64,000 bases of DNA from Prosthecochloris ethylica (GCF_015234275.1 NZ_JADGII010000002.1); one strand, 5' to 3'. Positions 1-9,720 are shown, counted from the stretch's first letter. Notes: a model not told the origin generated them from the sequence alone. Numbers and translations: made by a program.

Positions 1-13
1 ACTTGCTTTTCAC

Positions 14-595
14 TTAGGGGCTCAGCCCTGAAACACAACATTTAAAGATAACTCGGCATTCTGTTATTGATTCGTTGCATTCCTTTTTGTGACTTTTTTG
101 TTCAGTCACTTTGTATAGCGATTGATGGCTGTCATTATATCTTATCAGAAAGTTTAATAAAACTTCGCTATAAAATATTTTGATCTTTTCGATGATCTCT
201 TGATCGCCATCAATTTCATTTGCAATTTGAGCAAGTGTTTTCAGCTGGTCATGAATGGCGTAGACGTGGTTTTTTATACGTTCTGCTGCCGGAAGCGATG
301 AATCCTCAAAAATAATTGTCATGTCAATGTCCAGAGCTGATAAATAATCTCTGACATCACCTACCTTAAGGTTTAAGCCATTGCCGCTTTCCATTCTTGA
401 GATCTTGCTTGGATCGCAGCCCATTAATTCTGCTAGACGCCTTTGTGAAATGTCTTTCCTCAGTCTGAGTTCAAGAAGCTTACTTGCAAGCTTGCTTTGC
501 TCAATCTCCGTGTCAATCAGACTCTTGATGTCTGGGTCTTCTATATAAAAGTCTGCGGCCTCTGAAACAGAATTGAATTTCTGATTTTCAGCCAT
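14..595 (-). CDS. XRE-family helix-turn-helix regulator
   Basis: A 193-residue protein with an N-terminal acidic/helical segment and a Cro/cI-type HTH at about residues 48-72 (ISQRRLAELMGCDPSKISRM), followed by a helical C-terminal half with no domain I recognise. HTH proteins with this layout are often antitoxins or small regulators, but no toxin gene lies upstream of it within the window; a partner could lie beyond the left edge. The gene and its flanks are visibly more AT-rich than the genes from about 1.3 kb on, which suggests recent acquisition. Start chosen at the only convincing in-frame ATG. DNA binding is well supported; the target and the biological role are unknown. Confidence 0.75.
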   Translation of the reverse strand: MAENQKFNSVSEAADFYIEDPDIKSLIDTEIEQSKLASKLLELRLRKDISQRRLAELMGCDPSKISRMESGNGLNLKVGDVRDYLSALDIDMTIIFEDSSLPAAERIKNHVYAIHDQLKTLAQIANEIDGDQEIIEKIKIFYSEVLLNFLIRYNDSHQSLYKVTEQKSHKKECNESITECRVIFKCCVSGLSP

Positions 596-1278
596 ATTGT
601 TCTCCGTGTTTTTTTTGTGTGGTTTGGTGATCTTGAATTATTTTTTAATTCATTTTTTTTATGGATTTCTTGTGAGTGTTTATATCCTTTTGTTGTGTTT
701 CTTGGCAAAGCGCTTGAATTTTCCAGGTAAATCATCGGTGCCAGGAGCTAGTCTCCATAGCTCTTGCATAATCAGCCTTAAAAAGGGTTAAAAGTTGCGA
801 CTTTTGCAAGAAAATTGCTTGAGTACGTGTGAATATGCAAATCGCGATGGAGTTTTTTTGCCTCTATCATCGTCCTTTATGCCATCCACGCCTCCGAGTT
901 CCAGAAAACCCATTTCCCCTTCACGATCGCCTTCCTCGATCATCTCTCCCCGCCTGTTCACTTCTCATCGTTGCCGATCGGCTCGGTCGCCTTGCGCACC
1001 AGGTCACAGAACATTCTGCCTGCGTCCTCGTAGTGCTGCTGCACCGGGGTTGAGACTCATAGGTCTTTTCCTGCATCTCACCCCTGACTGCCGGATGCCA
1101 ATCAGCATTGATTTCTCTATGTATCGGTTTTGACGCAAGCATTTCAGGTTTACGCCTGTCTCCATTTTTTTGTTTTTCCTCTTTTCCCTTTTGTACGAGC
1201 CCTGGGTTTGTGTTGGTGAAAAAGGCGTATATTGGAAAATACTCGAAGCTGTTTTTCAATCAATGCGTGCTGAATTTC
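596..1278. other. Gene-poor stretch with possible decayed coding sequence
   Basis: No ORF here reads like a real protein. From about 600 to 830 the DNA is AT-rich with T-runs. From about 860 to 1110 it becomes GC-rich, and the minus strand shows two protein-like pieces in different frames: one around 1060-970 containing YEDAGRMFCDLVRKATEPIG and one around 970-795 containing EGDREGEMGFLELGGVDGIK. The frame change and stop between them suggest remnants of one decayed gene, but I cannot name the family. The short plus-strand ORFs over this part have low-complexity Ser/Pro/Arg composition and look like shadows. Confidence 0.3.
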
Positions 1279-1791
1279 ATGACGACCTTTCTGCTTGTCA
1301 TCATTCTTCTGTTGCTGATTGCCATCATTGTCATGATCGTGACCGGCTGGCCGGGGCGTGAGCGTGCCGGGATCGAGCAGGCGGTTGCCGAGCTGCGGCG
1401 TGAAATGGCGGAATACCGGGGAGATTCCATTCGGCTGATGCAGGCGATCCGCACGGAGGTTGAGGATGCCGTCGAGGAGTCGCTTGCACGCAATATGCCG
1501 CCGGTTCGGCAATCACCGGCAGTTGCCAGGCGTCTTGCGGATACAAAAGGTCGCAACGGTGCCGAGCAGCATGAGACTCGCCAGGCGCGACGTCAGCAGG
1601 TTCCCGCAGAACAGCTCGCTCTCTTTGCTGATGATGGTGGGGGCAAAGAGAACGCACAGCCAGTCAAACAGCCTTCTGATGACCATCCCGAGGGCACCGG
1701 CTCCGGTGATTCCGCCTCTGAAGAGATGGAGCGGATCGACGTGATTATCGATGATATACCCGATATCGATGATATTCAGGACCTGAAATAA
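1279..1791 (+). CDS. Small membrane-anchored protein with acidic tail
   Basis: I do not recognise this family. The start is taken at the ATG giving MTTFLLVIILLLLIAIIVMI, because the longer ORF upstream has the composition of non-coding sequence. The protein has about 170 residues: one N-terminal transmembrane anchor (residues 1-22), a charged helical segment (about 25-70) likely to form a coiled coil, a basic Gln/Arg-rich linker, then a strongly acidic C-terminus rich in Asp, Glu and Ile. This is the layout of an inner-membrane-tethered coiled-coil protein facing the cytoplasm. It is convergent with the DUF4282 gene, with 22 bases between the stops. Function unknown. Confidence 0.55.
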   Translation: MTTFLLVIILLLLIAIIVMIVTGWPGRERAGIEQAVAELRREMAEYRGDSIRLMQAIRTEVEDAVEESLARNMPPVRQSPAVARRLADTKGRNGAEQHETRQARRQQVPAEQLALFADDGGGKENAQPVKQPSDDHPEGTGSGDSASEEMERIDVIIDDIPDIDDIQDLK

Positions 1792-1813
1792 CGCATCGGG
1801 TGATCCTGATGGC

Positions 1814-2140
1814 TCAGATCTCTTTCCCTTTGGTGTCCCGTTCCAGATTTTCTACGATTCTCGTCGTGTTTTCTGCTATTCTGAAGGTGGCAATCAGGGC
1901 TTCGAGGGCTATTCTGACGACCAGGCAGGTCAGCAGAAAGGCGATCGGGGAGAGCAGGAGCTGAAAGAGCCCTCCAACGAAATCATTTCCCATGCCTCCG
2001 ATTGCCTGAAAAGCCATTCCCAGTGCGGATATGGCGGCCATGACCACTCCGATGATATAGAGGTAGCGGACGATCTGAAGCGAGACGAACTCACTGAATG
2101 AGAAGTCGAAGAGCCTGGCGAAAAAACCCTGTGTGTTCAT
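1814..2140 (-). CDS. DUF4282 membrane protein
   Basis: A 108-residue protein whose N-terminus (FFARLFDFSFSEFVSLQIVR) and two-helix layout match the DUF4282 family of small integral membrane proteins. Two hydrophobic segments lie at about residues 24-45 and 60-85, followed by a short charged tail. The start at the second in-frame Met (MNTQGFF) is preferred because GGAG sits nine bases upstream; the longer ORF begins in Pro/His-rich sequence. The family has no established biochemical role. It stands alone here between a convergent membrane-anchored protein and the sulP-prfC pair, so context adds little. Confidence 0.75.
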   Translation of the reverse strand: MNTQGFFARLFDFSFSEFVSLQIVRYLYIIGVVMAAISALGMAFQAIGGMGNDFVGGLFQLLLSPIAFLLTCLVVRIALEALIATFRIAENTTRIVENLERDTKGKEI

Positions 2141-2263
2141 GATGATAATCTCCGGTCTGAGGTGTGGGGGATACACGTTGAATTACCCGAAAATTACACA
2201 ATGGAAGAATAATACGCAACCCGTTCGCTGCCGGTTTCGTTCTCTTCTGTACAGGTTCGTGGT

Positions 2264-3919
2264 TCAGCGAGATTGCAGTCTTCGTGCCCGTTCGAGGGCA
2301 TCGTCGATGTTGTCGAACACATTTTCGGTGCCGATCTCCTGTAGCAGGCCATAATCGTCGAGGGCTTTCATCGGCCCGGGATGCACTCCCGACAGCACCA
2401 GCTGTGTGCCGTGCTTTCTGCTGTCAGCCAGGAGCTCGCGCAGCAGGTTGAGCCCGGTAGCGTCGATGACCGGGACATTGCGCATGCGCAGAATGCGCAC
2501 ATCCGGTGGTTGCTCGATGATGCGCATGGACTCCTTGAATTTCGAGGCTGCACCGAAAAAGAACGGTCCGTTGATCTCGTAGACTTCGACGCCCGGGGGG
2601 ACCGTGCGCGAGATGATCGAGAGGGGGTCGTCTGTTTCTTCTTCGCGGTCCTTGAGTTCTCGGGTGATGATATCGACATTCGTGATGCCTGCCATGTGCC
2701 GCATGAAGAGAACGACGGCGAGCAGCATGCCGACTTCGATCGCGATGGTGAGGTCGAAGATGACGGTGAGCCCGAACGTGGTGAGGAGGACAATGAGGTC
2801 GCTCCGGGGGCTTTTGAGGAGGCGGAGAAATACCTTGTATTCGCTCATGTTCCAGGCAACCACCATGAGGATCGCTGCAAGCGTCGCCATGGGGATCAGT
2901 TTCGCCCAGCTCCCGAAGAGGAGCATGATACCGAGCAGTGTCAGGGCGTGCACGATGCCGGCTACCGGGGTCCTGCCCCCGTTTTTGACGTTGGTTGCCG
3001 TGCGTGCGATGGCGCCGGTCACCGGGATGCCGCCGAACAGAGGTGAGGCGATATTGGCCACTCCCTGGGCGACAAGCTCCATATTGGACTTGTGCCGTCC
3101 GCCGATCATGCCGTCAGAGACCACAGCCGAGAGCAGGGCTTCGATAGCGGCCAGAATCGCGATGGTGGTTGCGGGTATGATGAGTTGCTGGATAGTGGCA
3201 AGGTCGAAAGCTGGCAGCGAGGGGGCCGGCAGCTGTGAAGGAATGTCGCCAAAGCGGGATTCGATGGTGGCGACGTCGAGATGGAGGGTCTGTACCATGA
3301 CGGTGGTCAGGATGATGGCGACGACCGAGCCCGGGATTTTTCGTGAAACAGCCGGCCAGAACATGATGATAAACAGTGCCAGGAGGCCTGTCAGGAGTGT
3401 CGGCAGGTGGATGCTGTGGATGTGGCCCGCGTAGGATGTCCATTTCTCAAGGAAGTCGGCCGGAAGGTCGGTGATGCCGAGGCCGAAAAAGTCATTGATC
3501 TGTGTCGAGAATATGATGACGGCGATGCCGCTGGTAAACCCGACGATGACGGGGTAGGGAATGAACTTGATGAGCGAGCCGAACTGCGCGAACCCCATAA
3601 TGACAAGGATCACGCCTGCCATGAGGGTGGCCAGCATCAGGCCGTTGACACCGTACTGCTGCACGATGCCGAACACAATGACGATGAACGCTCCGGTCGG
3701 GCCGCCGATCTGGACCCGGCTTCCTCCCAGCAGGGAGACCAGAAACCCGCCGACCACTGCGGTGATCAGCCCTTTTTCAGGAGAGACCCCGGATGCGATC
3801 GCGAATGCGATGGCAAGAGGGAGCGCGACGATGCCGACAAGAATCCCGGAGATGACGTCTTGTCCGAGTTGCTGTGTGTTGCGCTCTTTGAGGGTGACAA
3901 ACAGTTTGGGAATGAACAT
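2264..3919 (-). CDS. SulP/SLC26 family anion transporter with STAS domain
   Basis: A 551-residue inner-membrane transporter. Residues about 20-410 form the polytopic SulP core, with the family's GLITAVVGGF and GGSRVQIGGPTGAFIVIV segments near the N-terminus. A cytoplasmic STAS domain occupies about 440-545, with the conserved RMRNVPVIDATGLNLL stretch. SulP proteins carry sulfate, bicarbonate, molybdate or other oxyanions with proton or sodium coupling; the substrate cannot be told from sequence. Its ATG overlaps the stop codon of prfC by one base (TGATG), so it is probably translated by coupling from the same mRNA. A sulfur-oxidising lifestyle would make sulfate export or bicarbonate uptake plausible, but that is inference. 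Confidence 0.93.
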   Translation of the reverse strand: MFIPKLFVTLKERNTQQLGQDVISGILVGIVALPLAIAFAIASGVSPEKGLITAVVGGFLVSLLGGSRVQIGGPTGAFIVIVFGIVQQYGVNGLMLATLMAGVILVIMGFAQFGSLIKFIPYPVIVGFTSGIAVIIFSTQINDFFGLGITDLPADFLEKWTSYAGHIHSIHLPTLLTGLLALFIIMFWPAVSRKIPGSVVAIILTTVMVQTLHLDVATIESRFGDIPSQLPAPSLPAFDLATIQQLIIPATTIAILAAIEALLSAVVSDGMIGGRHKSNMELVAQGVANIASPLFGGIPVTGAIARTATNVKNGGRTPVAGIVHALTLLGIMLLFGSWAKLIPMATLAAILMVVAWNMSEYKVFLRLLKSPRSDLIVLLTTFGLTVIFDLTIAIEVGMLLAVVLFMRHMAGITNVDIITRELKDREEETDDPLSIISRTVPPGVEVYEINGPFFFGAASKFKESMRIIEQPPDVRILRMRNVPVIDATGLNLLRELLADSRKHGTQLVLSGVHPGPMKALDDYGLLQEIGTENVFDNIDDALERARRLQSR

Positions 3920-5517
3920 CAGTGTTGTTGTGATTCGGTCTTGAATTCTGAGGTTTCATGGAACGTGACACCGGGATAGTTTTCCCGCGCGATGTTGAGC
4001 ATCCACTCGCTTTCGGCGAAGAACACCGGGTGGTCTTCTTTGTCGAGGCCGATGACCGATGACTTTCTTTTCAGGAATTCTTCATACTGCTCCTGATCTT
4101 CGCCCGTGATCCAGAGTGCCTTGTAGAACCGAAGGGGCATGAAGTCGCACTTTGCGCCGTACTCGTGTTCAAGGCGAAAACGGATGACGTCGAACTGGAG
4201 TTCTCCCACGGTGCCGATGATCCTGCGGTTTCCATGCTGGATGAAGAGCTGGGCAACCCCCTCTTCTGTCAGCTGGCGGACCCCTTTTTCAAGCTGCTTC
4301 GATTTGAACGGGTCGCGGTTGATGACTTCCTTGAAGATCTCCGGGGAGAAACTCGGAATTCCCCTGAACTGGAGTTCTTCACCTTCGGTCAGGGTATCGC
4401 CGATCTTGAGGTTGCCGTTATCGTACAGGCCGATGACATCGCCCGGCCAGGCGTCTTCGATGAGATTTTTCTCTCTTGCCATGAACTGGGTCGGGTTGGC
4501 AAAACGCAGCTTTTTGCCAAGGCGCGTGTGATGGTAGAACTTGTTGCGCTGGAAGACGCCCGAGCAGATTTTGAAGAAGGCCGTCCGGTCCCGGTGGTTC
4601 GGGTCGAGATTGGCGTGGATCTTGAAAACGAAACCACTCATCTGTTCCTCGCTTGCTCTGACCATGCGTTGTGCGGCTTCCCGCTCGTGTGGTGAGGGAG
4701 CGATGGTGAGAAATGTTTCGAGCAGTTCCCGAATACCGAAATTGTTGATCGCACTGCCGAAAAACACCGGTGCGATCTGTGCCGTGCGATATTCTTCTTC
4801 ACTGAACGGTTCGTAAACACCGTCGACGAGCTCGACATCCTCACGGAGCTGGTCGACATACGAGGTCGGGATCCAGCGTTCGAGCTCAGGGCTCTGGATG
4901 TCCTGCAGCTCGATATAGTTGTCCGTGATGCGTGTCTGGTCCGGTTCGAAGAGGTTGAGGGTTCTGGTGTACATGTTGTACACGCCCTTGAAATTCATTC
5001 CCTGCCCGATAGGCCAGGTGAGGGGCCGGACGCTGATCTGGAGTTTTTCTTCCAGTTCGTCCAGCAGTTCCAGGGGAATTCGGCCTTCCCGGTCCATTTT
5101 ATTGATGAAGATGATCACCGGTGTCCTGCGCATTCTGCAGACCTGCATGAGTTTTTCGGTCTGCTCCTCGACGCCCTTGACGCAGTCGATGACGAGAATG
5201 ACGCTGTCGACCGCCGTCAGTGTCCTGTAGGTGTCTTCGGCAAAATCCTTGTGGCCCGGGGTGTCGAGAATGTTGACCCGCTTGCCGTTGTATTCGAACC
5301 CCATGACGGAGGTCGCTACCGAAATTCCGCGCTGCTTTTCGATTTCCATGAAATCGCTGGTCGCGGTTTTGCGGATCTTGTTCTGTTTGACGGCTCCTGC
5401 TGTCTGTATGGCCCCGCCGAACAGCAGGAATTTTTCGGTGAGCGTAGTTTTTCCGGCATCAGGATGGCTGATAATGGCAAACGTTTTTCGTCTCTGTATC
5501 TCTTTGTCAAGGTTCAT
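3919..5517 (-). CDS. prfC: Peptide chain release factor 3
   Basis: Translational GTPase of 532 residues that removes RF1/RF2 from the ribosome after termination. The G motifs are intact: G1 SHPDAGKTT near residue 18, G3 DTPGHKDFAEDTYR near residue 85, G4 NKMDRE near 140. The RF3-specific mid and C-terminal domains follow (FNPDHRD-like region and the GELQFDV segment). Length fits the family (about 525-535). The first ATG lies directly against a GAGGA; the second, two codons later (MNLDKEI), has it at a normal distance and is used here. The stop overlaps the SulP start. No link between the two products is obvious beyond coupling. Confidence 0.96.
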   Translation of the reverse strand: MNLDKEIQRRKTFAIISHPDAGKTTLTEKFLLFGGAIQTAGAVKQNKIRKTATSDFMEIEKQRGISVATSVMGFEYNGKRVNILDTPGHKDFAEDTYRTLTAVDSVILVIDCVKGVEEQTEKLMQVCRMRRTPVIIFINKMDREGRIPLELLDELEEKLQISVRPLTWPIGQGMNFKGVYNMYTRTLNLFEPDQTRITDNYIELQDIQSPELERWIPTSYVDQLREDVELVDGVYEPFSEEEYRTAQIAPVFFGSAINNFGIRELLETFLTIAPSPHEREAAQRMVRASEEQMSGFVFKIHANLDPNHRDRTAFFKICSGVFQRNKFYHHTRLGKKLRFANPTQFMAREKNLIEDAWPGDVIGLYDNGNLKIGDTLTEGEELQFRGIPSFSPEIFKEVINRDPFKSKQLEKGVRQLTEEGVAQLFIQHGNRRIIGTVGELQFDVIRFRLEHEYGAKCDFMPLRFYKALWITGEDQEQYEEFLKRKSSVIGLDKEDHPVFFAESEWMLNIARENYPGVTFHETSEFKTESQQH

Positions 5518-5762
5518 GGTCATTCCTCTTCGGTTTCATGTGGCAGCGCGCTGCCAAGATACAAAGTTGACGCCGAAAAACGAATTACAGGAGATGGGGG
5601 ATGAGAAGACGTGGCGCGTGACGAGAAAGCTATGTGAGCAACCCGAAACTGCAAGGGACAGCTCGCTCTCCCGCGGGGTGCGGCATTGCTTTCAGTGCCG
5701 GAGTTTTCTATTTTGAAGCAGCAAAACCTCCATGCTTCACGAAAAACAGAAGGAGATCCCTT

Positions 5763-7409
5763 ATGTCAGTCAGTCCGTTGGCAGGTTCGCTGCCATCCCG
5801 GGATATGCTGGTCGATGTCGAGCGACTGGTGAGTGCGTATTACAGCTGTACACCCGATGTGTCGGATCCCGCAGGTCGGGTCTCGTTCGGAACATCGGGG
5901 CATCGCGGTTCGTCCCTGTCCGGGACATTCAACGAGGGCCATATTCTCGCCGTGACACAGGCTATCTGTGATTACCGTGTGGCTCAGGGTATTGGCGGGC
6001 CGCTGTTTCTCGGGATGGATACCCACGCGCTGTCGGAGCCTGCGATGATGACCGCTCTCGAAGTGCTGTCGGCCAATGGGGTGGAGGTGATGATATCGGA
6101 TGGTGAGCGCTGGACGCCGACACCTGTGGTGTCGCATGCCATTCTCAACTGGAACCGTCTGCACAGGGATGCTTCTGCCGACGGTATTCTTGTCACTCCG
6201 TCACATAACCCGCCTGACGACGGCGGGTTCAAGTACAATCCGCCTCACGGGGGCCCGGCGGGGACGTCAGAAACCTCCTGGATCGAAAATCGGGCCAACA
6301 CCCTGCTGGAAGAAGGGCTTCAGGGTGTGAGACGTGCCACGTATGAAGCTGCTCTCAGGAGTGATTCGGTCCATCGTTACGATTTCATGAATACCTACAT
6401 AGACGAGCTCGACGAGGTGCTGGACCTCGAGGCGGTTCGCCATTCCGGGCTTCGGCTCGGTGTGGACCCTCTTGGAGGGGCAGGGGTGCACTACTGGCAC
6501 CGGATTGCTGAACGCTACGGGCTCGATCTTGCCGTGCTCAACGAACAGGTTGACCCGACATTCCGGTTCATGAGCCTCGATTACGACGGGAAGATCCGCA
6601 TGGACCCCTCGTCGGCCTGGACCATGAAGCCGCTTGTTGAACGGAGCGATGAGTTCGATGTGGCGTTCGCCTGTGATACGGACTACGATCGTCACGGGAT
6701 TGTGTGCCGCAGCAGCGGCCTGATGCCGCCGAACCACTACTTGGCGGTGATGGTGAACTACCTGTTTCGTTCACGGGACAGCTGGGGAGCGGATGCGATG
6801 ATCGGAAGGACTTCGGTGACGAGTGCCATGATCGATCGGGTAGCTCAGGAGCTGGGGCGCCGGGTGTACGAGGTCCCGGTAGGGTTCAAATGGTTTGTTG
6901 ACGGCCTTCGTACGGGCTCGCTCGGCTTTGGTGGTGAGGAAAGTGCCGGAGCATCGTTTCTTCGCCGTGACGCGACGGCCTGGAGTACCGACAAGGATGG
7001 GTTCATCGCAGCGCTGCTGTCTGCTGAAATGACGGCGAAAGAGGGGAAAGACCCCGCAGAGTCGTACCGGGAACTTGCCGAAAGGATGGGTGAGCCGCTC
7101 TATGCGAGAATTGCCGCCCCTGCGACCAGGGAGCAGAAAGCGCGGCTGAAGAGGCTTTCTCCTGACGATGTTGTCCGCCGGGAGCTTGCCGGCGAGCCGG
7201 TTCTCGCCATGATGACCACGGCTCGGGGGAACGGCGAGCCACTGGGAGGCCTGAAAATAGAGACACGCAACGGATGGTTTGCGGCCCGACCGTCTGGAAC
7301 CGAGAATGTGTACAAGATCTATGCGGAAAGTTTCAGGGGGCCACAACATCTGGCCTGCCTCCAGGCAGAGGCTCGCGAGATGGTCGATGCCGCTCTCGCA
7401 GAGGTGTGA
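5763..7409 (+). CDS. pgm: Phosphoglucomutase, alpha-D-glucose-specific
   Basis: A 548-residue alpha-D-phosphohexomutase that interconverts glucose 1-phosphate and glucose 6-phosphate, feeding glycogen and sugar-nucleotide synthesis. The catalytic phosphoserine loop TPSHNPPDDGGFKYNPP sits near residue 145, a metal loop (CDTDYDRHG) near 305, the sugar-binding loop GGEESAG near 390, and the phosphate-binding ARPSGTE near the C-terminus. The start at MSVSPLAG is supported by an AGGAGA about eight bases upstream; the longer ORF lacks this. It is a stand-alone gene, followed about 110 bases later by ppa. Confidence 0.96.
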   Translation: MSVSPLAGSLPSRDMLVDVERLVSAYYSCTPDVSDPAGRVSFGTSGHRGSSLSGTFNEGHILAVTQAICDYRVAQGIGGPLFLGMDTHALSEPAMMTALEVLSANGVEVMISDGERWTPTPVVSHAILNWNRLHRDASADGILVTPSHNPPDDGGFKYNPPHGGPAGTSETSWIENRANTLLEEGLQGVRRATYEAALRSDSVHRYDFMNTYIDELDEVLDLEAVRHSGLRLGVDPLGGAGVHYWHRIAERYGLDLAVLNEQVDPTFRFMSLDYDGKIRMDPSSAWTMKPLVERSDEFDVAFACDTDYDRHGIVCRSSGLMPPNHYLAVMVNYLFRSRDSWGADAMIGRTSVTSAMIDRVAQELGRRVYEVPVGFKWFVDGLRTGSLGFGGEESAGASFLRRDATAWSTDKDGFIAALLSAEMTAKEGKDPAESYRELAERMGEPLYARIAAPATREQKARLKRLSPDDVVRRELAGEPVLAMMTTARGNGEPLGGLKIETRNGWFAARPSGTENVYKIYAESFRGPQHLACLQAEAREMVDAALAEV

Positions 7410-7521
7410 ACGCCCTGGGTTTTTTTGGCAAATCCTCGTTCGGGCCTTTGATTTTTGCGGAATCTTTCTCTACCTTGGACAACCGTTTTTTTTACACTTT
7501 TCATCAAACATTATCCGCACT

Positions 7522-8091
7522 ATGAATTTTAATCCGTGGCATCACGTTGAAATAGGCAAGGATCAGCCGGAGGTTGTCAATTCGATTATCGAGATTTCCA
7601 AGGGAAGTAAAACGAAATACGAGCTGGACAAGAAATCCGGCATGCTGAAGCTTGACAGGGTTCTTTTCTCTTCTGTCTTTTACCCGGCCAACTACGGCTT
7701 TATTCCGAAAACACTTGGTGAAGACCATGACCCTCTCGATATCGTGGTGCTTTCGCAGTGCGCGATCGTTCCGATGTGCATGGTACGTGCGCGAGTCGTC
7801 GGTGTGATGCGTATGATCGATCATGGTGAGGGTGATGATAAAATCATCGCTGTCGCCGATGATGATATGAGCATGAGTACGATCAACGATATCGATGATC
7901 TTTCAAAGCATTTCAATTCCGAGCTGAAGCACTTTTTTGAGGAGTACAAGGCACTGGAGAAAAAGACCGTGCTGGTCGAGGATTTCCAGGATGCCGAGAC
8001 CGCCAGGAAGATCATTAACGAATCGATTGTCAACTACCAGAAGACTTTCGGTGTCGCCCAGGAAGTGAAGCCGGTTCCTGTGATCAGCTGA
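7522..8091 (+). CDS. ppa: Inorganic pyrophosphatase (family I)
   Basis: A 189-residue soluble enzyme that hydrolyses pyrophosphate and so drives biosynthetic reactions. It carries the family I signature DHDPLDIVV near residue 72 and conserved metal-binding acidic residues around DDK and the helical C-terminus. The start at MNFNPWHHV is chosen because family I enzymes begin close to this segment; the ORF continues upstream into pgm sequence in another frame. A strong terminator follows. Together with ppk2 (9.7 kb) and the pst cluster (51-60 kb) it is one of several phosphate-metabolism genes in the window, although they are not one operon. Confidence 0.95.
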   Translation: MNFNPWHHVEIGKDQPEVVNSIIEISKGSKTKYELDKKSGMLKLDRVLFSSVFYPANYGFIPKTLGEDHDPLDIVVLSQCAIVPMCMVRARVVGVMRMIDHGEGDDKIIAVADDDMSMSTINDIDDLSKHFNSELKHFFEEYKALEKKTVLVEDFQDAETARKIINESIVNYQKTFGVAQEVKPVPVIS

Positions 8092-8137
8092 GCGCTGTTT
8101 TTTGCTTCATCGCGATATATTCCGGATATTTCAGCAG

Positions 8138-8178
8138 ACGGTCGTTCCCGCAAGGGTGGCGACCGTTTTTTATTTTTT
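8138..8178 (+). terminator. Rho-independent terminator after ppa
   Basis: The stem ACGGTCG (8138-8144) pairs with CGACCGT (8160-8166), with an inner CCC/GGG pairing around a GCAA loop, followed by a T-rich tract to about 8178. It separates ppa from fumC. Confidence 0.85.
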
Positions 8179-8233
8179 TCCTATCTTTAAGCTTTTGCTT
8201 GAACAGTTTTATTGTTGAACACAAAACCTGATT

Positions 8234-9631
8234 ATGGATTACAGAATCGAGAAAGATACCATGGGCGAGGTACGGGTTCCAGCCGACAAGTACTGGGGCG
8301 CCCAGACCCAGCGTTCAGTCGAAAATTTCAGAATCGGTCCAGCAGGCTCGATGCCGAACGAGATCATCGAGGCGTTTGCGTATTTGAAAAAGGCCGCAGC
8401 GATGACCAACTGCGAGCTCGGAGTGCTGGCTGAAGAGAAACGGGACGCCATCGCCGGTGTATGTGACGAGATTCTCGAGGGAAAACTGACTGACCAGTTT
8501 CCGCTGGTGATCTGGCAGACCGGATCGGGGACACAGTCCAACATGAATGTCAACGAGGTGGTGGCCAATCGTGCACACGTGCGGCTCGGCAATCGGCTTG
8601 GCGAGGGTGAGCGCCTCCTGAACCCGAACGATGATGTCAACAAGTCCCAGTCATCCAACGATACCTTCCCGACCGCCATGCATATTGCCGGATACCGGAT
8701 GCTGGTGGAGAAGACTATTCCGGGGATCCGGACACTGCGTGACGCTCTTCAGCAGAAATCGGAAGAGATGAAAGAGGTGGTCAAGATCGGTCGTACGCAC
8801 TGGATGGATGCCACTCCGCTCACTCTCGGGCAGGAGTTTTCAGGGTATGTGTCCCAGCTCGATCATGGCTTGCGGGCACTGGAAAATACCCTGCCGCATC
8901 TTGCTGAACTTGCTCTTGGCGGGACTGCTGTCGGTACCGGGCTCAATACCCCGAAAGGGTATGCACAAAAGGTGGCTGAAACCATCGCGTCCCTGACCGG
9001 CCTGCCGTTCGTGACGGCTGAGAACAAGTTCGAGGCGCTTGCCGCTCATGATGCGGTCGTGGAGTCTCACGGGGCATTGAAACAGCTGGCCGTGAGCCTG
9101 ATGAAAATCGCCAACGATATCCGGATGCTGGCGTCCGGCCCGCGCAGCGGTATTGGCGAAATAATGCTGCCCCCGAACGAGCCCGGTTCGTCGATCATGC
9201 CCGGCAAGGTGAACCCTACCCAGGTCGAGGCGATCACGATGGTGTGCGCGCAGGTGATGGGCAACGATGTTGCGGTTTCCGTCGGTGGATCGAACGGGCA
9301 TTTCGAGCTGAATGTGTTCAAGCCGGTCATGATCGCCAATCTGCTGCAGTCTGCCGGCCTGCTGGGTGATGCCTGCGTGTCGTTCACGACGAAGTGTGTG
9401 AACGGTATCGAGCCGAATCACCCGAGAGTTCAGGAGCATCTTGAAAACTCCCTCATGCTGGTTACGGCGCTGAACCCTCATATCGGCTACTACAAGGCAG
9501 CCGAGATTGCCAAGAAGGCGCACGCTGAGGGAACGACGCTCCGTGAAGCGGCCGTCGAGCTCGGCTATCTGACGAGCGAGCAGTTTGACGAGTGGGTTGT
9601 GCCTGCACGCATGACCGGTTCACTCGATTGA
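8234..9631 (+). CDS. fumC: Class II fumarate hydratase
   Basis: A 465-residue fumarase of the aspartase/fumarase superfamily; it hydrates fumarate to malate, and in a reductive TCA cycle would run in the dehydrating direction. The superfamily signature GSSIMPGKVNP lies near residue 318. Other conserved segments are TGSGTQSNMNVNEV near 97, SSNDTFPTAMHIA near 138 and GRTHWMDATPLTLGQEFSGY near 185. Length matches bacterial FumC. The gene is monocistronic, bounded by terminators on both sides. Confidence 0.96.
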   Translation: MDYRIEKDTMGEVRVPADKYWGAQTQRSVENFRIGPAGSMPNEIIEAFAYLKKAAAMTNCELGVLAEEKRDAIAGVCDEILEGKLTDQFPLVIWQTGSGTQSNMNVNEVVANRAHVRLGNRLGEGERLLNPNDDVNKSQSSNDTFPTAMHIAGYRMLVEKTIPGIRTLRDALQQKSEEMKEVVKIGRTHWMDATPLTLGQEFSGYVSQLDHGLRALENTLPHLAELALGGTAVGTGLNTPKGYAQKVAETIASLTGLPFVTAENKFEALAAHDAVVESHGALKQLAVSLMKIANDIRMLASGPRSGIGEIMLPPNEPGSSIMPGKVNPTQVEAITMVCAQVMGNDVAVSVGGSNGHFELNVFKPVMIANLLQSAGLLGDACVSFTTKCVNGIEPNHPRVQEHLENSLMLVTALNPHIGYYKAAEIAKKAHAEGTTLREAAVELGYLTSEQFDEWVVPARMTGSLD

Positions 9632-9658
9632 CCGAACAACAGGTATTCTGACCGGGAA

Positions 9659-9695
9659 AAGCGGTTACGGAAACGGTTCCGTGACCGCTTTTTTT
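9659..9695 (+). terminator. Rho-independent terminator after fumC
   Basis: A 14-bp stem (9659-9672 with 9677-9690, one G-T wobble) around an ACGG tetraloop, followed by T residues to 9695. The hairpin ends only about 30 bases before the ppk2 start. Confidence 0.9.
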
Positions 9696-9720
9696 GGTCG
9701 TAACCAGAGAGGCAAGGCTT

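Noticed and set aside
795..1133. Two overlapping plus-strand ORFs in the left gap
   Set aside because: Ser/Pro/Arg-rich with no motif; better explained as antisense of decayed minus-strand sequence.
2381..3046. 221-residue acidic ORF antisense to the SulP gene
   Set aside because: Low-complexity Asp/Glu/Arg composition typical of reverse-frame shadows.
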